In this document: positions 61,185-64,000 of the stretch, piece after piece | Numbering within the stretch: the first letter of the stretch is position 1 | Layout of the letters: each line of letters starts with the position of its first letter | Assembly: GCA_012295275.1 (NCBI GenBank) | Contig: CM022665.1 | Span: forward strand, 10,922,976-10,986,975 | DNA length: 64,000 nt | Direction of reading: 5' to 3' | From: Chrysomallon squamiferum | Taxonomy: Eukaryota > Mollusca > Gastropoda > Neomphalida > Peltospiridae | Position numbers and translations under genes: made by a program | The notes under the pieces: model-generated | Seen by the model: the letters and a program-made list of their open reading frames with translations, nothing else | Database searches by the model: none | What the model was told of the DNA's origin: nothing

Positions 61185-61500
61185 GCTCTATGGGCTATGG
61201 CTCACAGGTTAAGGTGAGGAGCTGAAGCATAGCAGGTTATAAAATCAATGCTCTTGAGTGTTTTTATTTGGTTATTTTCCATTCTAACCAGTGTTCTGTG
61301 ACATCAGTTATTTTCCTTTTAATGACAGAGCTCTATGACATATGACATCAGTTGTCTTCTATTCCAGATTATGTTCTATAATATCGATTACGTTATTTTT
61401 CCATTCCTCATGGCTGGTGTATTTGAAGCAACCTTAGGTGGTTTCCGATCTGTGGGAAGCTACATATAAAAATATTGCTTACTGCTAAGTGATAAAGGTA
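61185..61500 (+). mobile_element. SINE, copy 5, with internal tandem expansion
   Basis: Head TATGGGCTATGGCTCACAGG ... GGTTATAAAATCAATGC is a degraded tRNA-like promoter. Body elements TTTTCCATTCTAACCAGTG and GATCTGTGGGAAGC then ACATATAAAAATATTGCTTACTGCT follow. Between them a ~40 bp central piece (GTTATTTTCC-TTCTA...TGTTCTGTGACATCA) is present about four times. Confidence 0.65.
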
Positions 61501-61576
61501 ATTGATTAGACGTTTTTTCTTTCTTATCAGAATTATTCACGAGAAGTATGACTGGCACCTAATAGGTGCTGTTAAA

Positions 61577-61660
61577 TGGATAGTTATTCATTCGTTCATT
61601 CATCAGCCCACATATCAATTCATTCATTCATTCATCCATCCATCCATACATACATTCATT
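61577..61660. repeat. (CATT)n microsatellite
   Basis: Imperfect TTCATTCA/CATC/CATA tetranucleotides directly after the SINE. Confidence 0.85.
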
Positions 61661-62954
61661 CACAAATATGGAATCACTGAAATAATACAAAAAATAACTG
61701 ATTAATAATGGTAATTTTTCTTGTATTTCCTAAAATATCTGTTAGTTATTAGTTAATTCTGTGAAGAAGAAGAAGAAAAAAGAAAGCGTCAACTCAGTAT
61801 TAATTGCCCTCTGCTGATATAATTGACTGATAATAAACTTAATAAATGTATTACAGTGATGATCTTAAAATACTAGATCCTAATCCAGTGGTAGGGGTAG
61901 GTACCAGGTTAAGATACATTAATATTAAATGAAATTTGTTAAATAACAATGAAGGAAGAACAAAATAATCAAAATAAAATTATTGTATTATGCTTTGATA
62001 AAATATTAAAAAATAAAAAAAATGTATTAACTATTAGACTGAAAAACAGAAGCATATAACATAAAATAAGTTTTTAATTTATTAACATTTAACAAACATA
62101 TTTTTAATATGTGTACTAAGATACATGTATGAAATTAAAGACTATTTTTTTTAAAGAAATCATTTCAGTGTCACAGATATCACGATTATGTTATTTAAAA
62201 TTTCTAAGCAATGAACTGGTATCATCTTAAAGAAAGAATAATTTTTCATTTTGAATATTCTGACTTTATTTCTGAAGTGTCAGAAGGTATGAACTGCACC
62301 TTAGAATTATCATGTATCAAACAAGTACCGAGTGATCTTAACACATAGATGTTTTCTTACATGTTCATTGTTATCTCCAAGTATTACCGAGATGTCTTTA
62401 AGTACAAATGTTAAATAAAAACCTCTGCTAATGTTCAGGTATATATAAATATATATATATATATATTGTTCAGTGAAATCCATATTATCTGACATAAGGA
62501 AACTAAGAACTAACACAACTAAGGTGCAGTGAGATCCAAAGGTTTTTAGACTTGTTGATTTAGCTGATAATCATGAAACTTAATGTTTTAAGTGCTGCTG
62601 GATATTTCCCATTCATGGGTTTGTCAAAAGTTATGGTATATGCTTCCCTGACATCATAAAAGAAACCTTGCTGTTAAATCATAGCATCAAATAGCTGTTT
62701 GGCAGCATGGAATTTCATTTATCATTATCTGTATGATTATTAATATGTATAAAATCTTCCTGTTAATGGAAAGACTTATGTAAAAAACTACCTTGATGTT
62801 AATGTGTAACAGTAGACTATGAAATGATGTCAGCAGATTTCTTTCTTACAATGTTATAATATTAAAAAAATGTCCTAGTGACTTTATATAATGTTTAACA
62901 TTCGTTTGTGGGGTTTTCATCATTTCTTTGAATTATAGTAAGTTGATATTAAAA

Positions 62955-63560
62955 TATACTGTCCATTAAATAACAATTTGCTACAGTATAGCTATTAAAG
63001 TGCAGGTTTTATAAGAACAAGAATAAAATAATTTAATTATTTAAGTATATATTTTTTCCATTAAATAACAAGTTGTTATTTTGTAAGTTTTATAAAAAGA
63101 AATAATTTAATTATTTAAAATGTTTGTTCAATAAATATATCTTGCCCATTAAATAACAACTTTTTATTATATAGGTTTTACAACAATAAGAATACCATCA
63201 TTTAATTATTGTCACCTTTCTAATTTTATAGGCCTTAATATAAGGGTTTTGAAAACCCCAGAATGAATCATTTAATTACCAGACTTCATTAAATATATCT
63301 TCTCTACAACATAGGTCTTAAGGTTTTTAATAAAAACCAAATAAAATCATTTAATTATTTTAATACATTAAATACGTTTATGTCCATTAAATTATTATTT
63401 GTAGTTTCAAGATCTTAATGTATCAGTTTCATTTAATAAAAATTAAGGGAAATGAATGCAAACAAAGAAAAAATAAAAGTATTTTAAAAAAGTGGTGAAT
63501 TCTTATTATCACTCATTAAAACATAAATACAGTTGAGGTCTTAATTATACAGGTTTATAA
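62955..63560. repeat. Degenerate ~90-100 bp tandem array
   Basis: Six or so units share TGTCCATTAAATAACAA, TTGTTATTTTATAGGTTTTA, AACAAGAATAAAAT and CATTTAATTATTTAA elements, e.g. starting near 62960, 63056, 63147, 63290, 63380 and 63500. Confidence 0.65.
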
Positions 63561-63821
63561 AAACAAGAATAAAAATAATTAATTAAGAAAATATTACTGA
63601 CATTACTATCTATCTTTATGTAGATATTTATATACAGTATATGAAAAAACTATTTAAAAAAAGAAGAAAAAAACCCACTCACACAATAAATAATCACTGA
63701 AGTACGTATCATCACGGAGTATAAAAATATATTTTAATCTATTAAATAACTGTCTGCAGCCCTATAGGTTTTAATTTACAGGTTTTGTTACTACTGTTCA
63801 GGCACTGTGTATAATTCCTCT

Positions 63822-63856
<35 letters not shown>

Positions 63857-64000
63857 TGCAGAAATCTCATTCTGATAAAAGTAACAGACCACAAATTGAT
63901 GAAACGCTGGGCAAACTGCTACAAGCAAAAAGAAGAGAAACAGAGCAAATACTTTGTGTTACCAGACTAACCAAATAACTTTATTGATAGGGTATTGACC

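Larger units (their letters stand above)
54053..64000. other. Presumed NELL intron upstream of the EGF exon; no exon recognised
   Basis: I searched both strands for another Cys-rich EGF or VWC exon and found none. Content: poly-T/A tracts (54276-54297, 54310-54327, 63823-63853), CA and CT runs (54690-54720, 56470-56488), SINE pieces (57615-57790, 61185-61500), a tandem array at 62955-63560, a few GC-richer unexplained segments (54875-55010, 56515-56700) and a unique block at 59780-60200. Confidence 0.5.

Overview
Eukaryotic (metazoan) nuclear DNA, most likely from a mollusc. It is very AT-rich, packed with microsatellites and degenerate minisatellites, and has spliced genes with GT-AG introns. 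The mollusc call rests on several degraded tRNA-derived SINE copies whose body resembles a repeat I remember from gastropod and bivalve genomes, and on a recurring TTATCTCCCTT word. The class is not resolved.

Three genes can be assembled exon by exon. (1) At 1780-4931 (+) and (2) at 15626-18090 (+) lie two tandem paralogues of the sperm-tail/ciliary microtubule protein ODF3 (SHIPPO1, CIMAP1). They share intron positions and phases, and exons 2-4 are identical in length (125, 141, 93 nt). The first paralogue has two consecutive versions of its 93-nt last exon, each with its own acceptor and stop codon. (3) On the minus strand, eight exons from 54052 down to 27420 encode the C-terminal half of a NELL1/NELL2-like secreted protein: four EGF domains, two complete VWC domains and a partial third. 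All exon phases join correctly, and one intron is about 17 kb. Its N-terminal half (signal peptide, laminin-G/TSPN, first VWC) must lie beyond the right edge. Gene 2 and NELL are convergent, separated by about 9.3 kb of repeat-rich DNA.

Layout: 1-4931 ODF3 paralogue A; 4932-14379 intergenic, no gene seen; 14380-18090 paralogue B with a candidate 5' exon; 18091-27419 intergenic with decayed tandem arrays and a dead integrase fragment; 27420-54052 NELL exons and introns; 54053-64000 presumably NELL intron. Mobile DNA includes a 227-bp MITE with 48-bp perfect inverted repeats that still carries the last codons of a transposase, five SINE pieces and an integrase remnant.

The most unusual signals are the duplicated last exon of ODF3-A and the minisatellites that appear to grow out of NELL exon ends. 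The clearest of these is an intronic array whose unit copies a piece of the NELL last coding exon. No rRNA, true tRNA, CRISPR or bacterial-type feature was seen.
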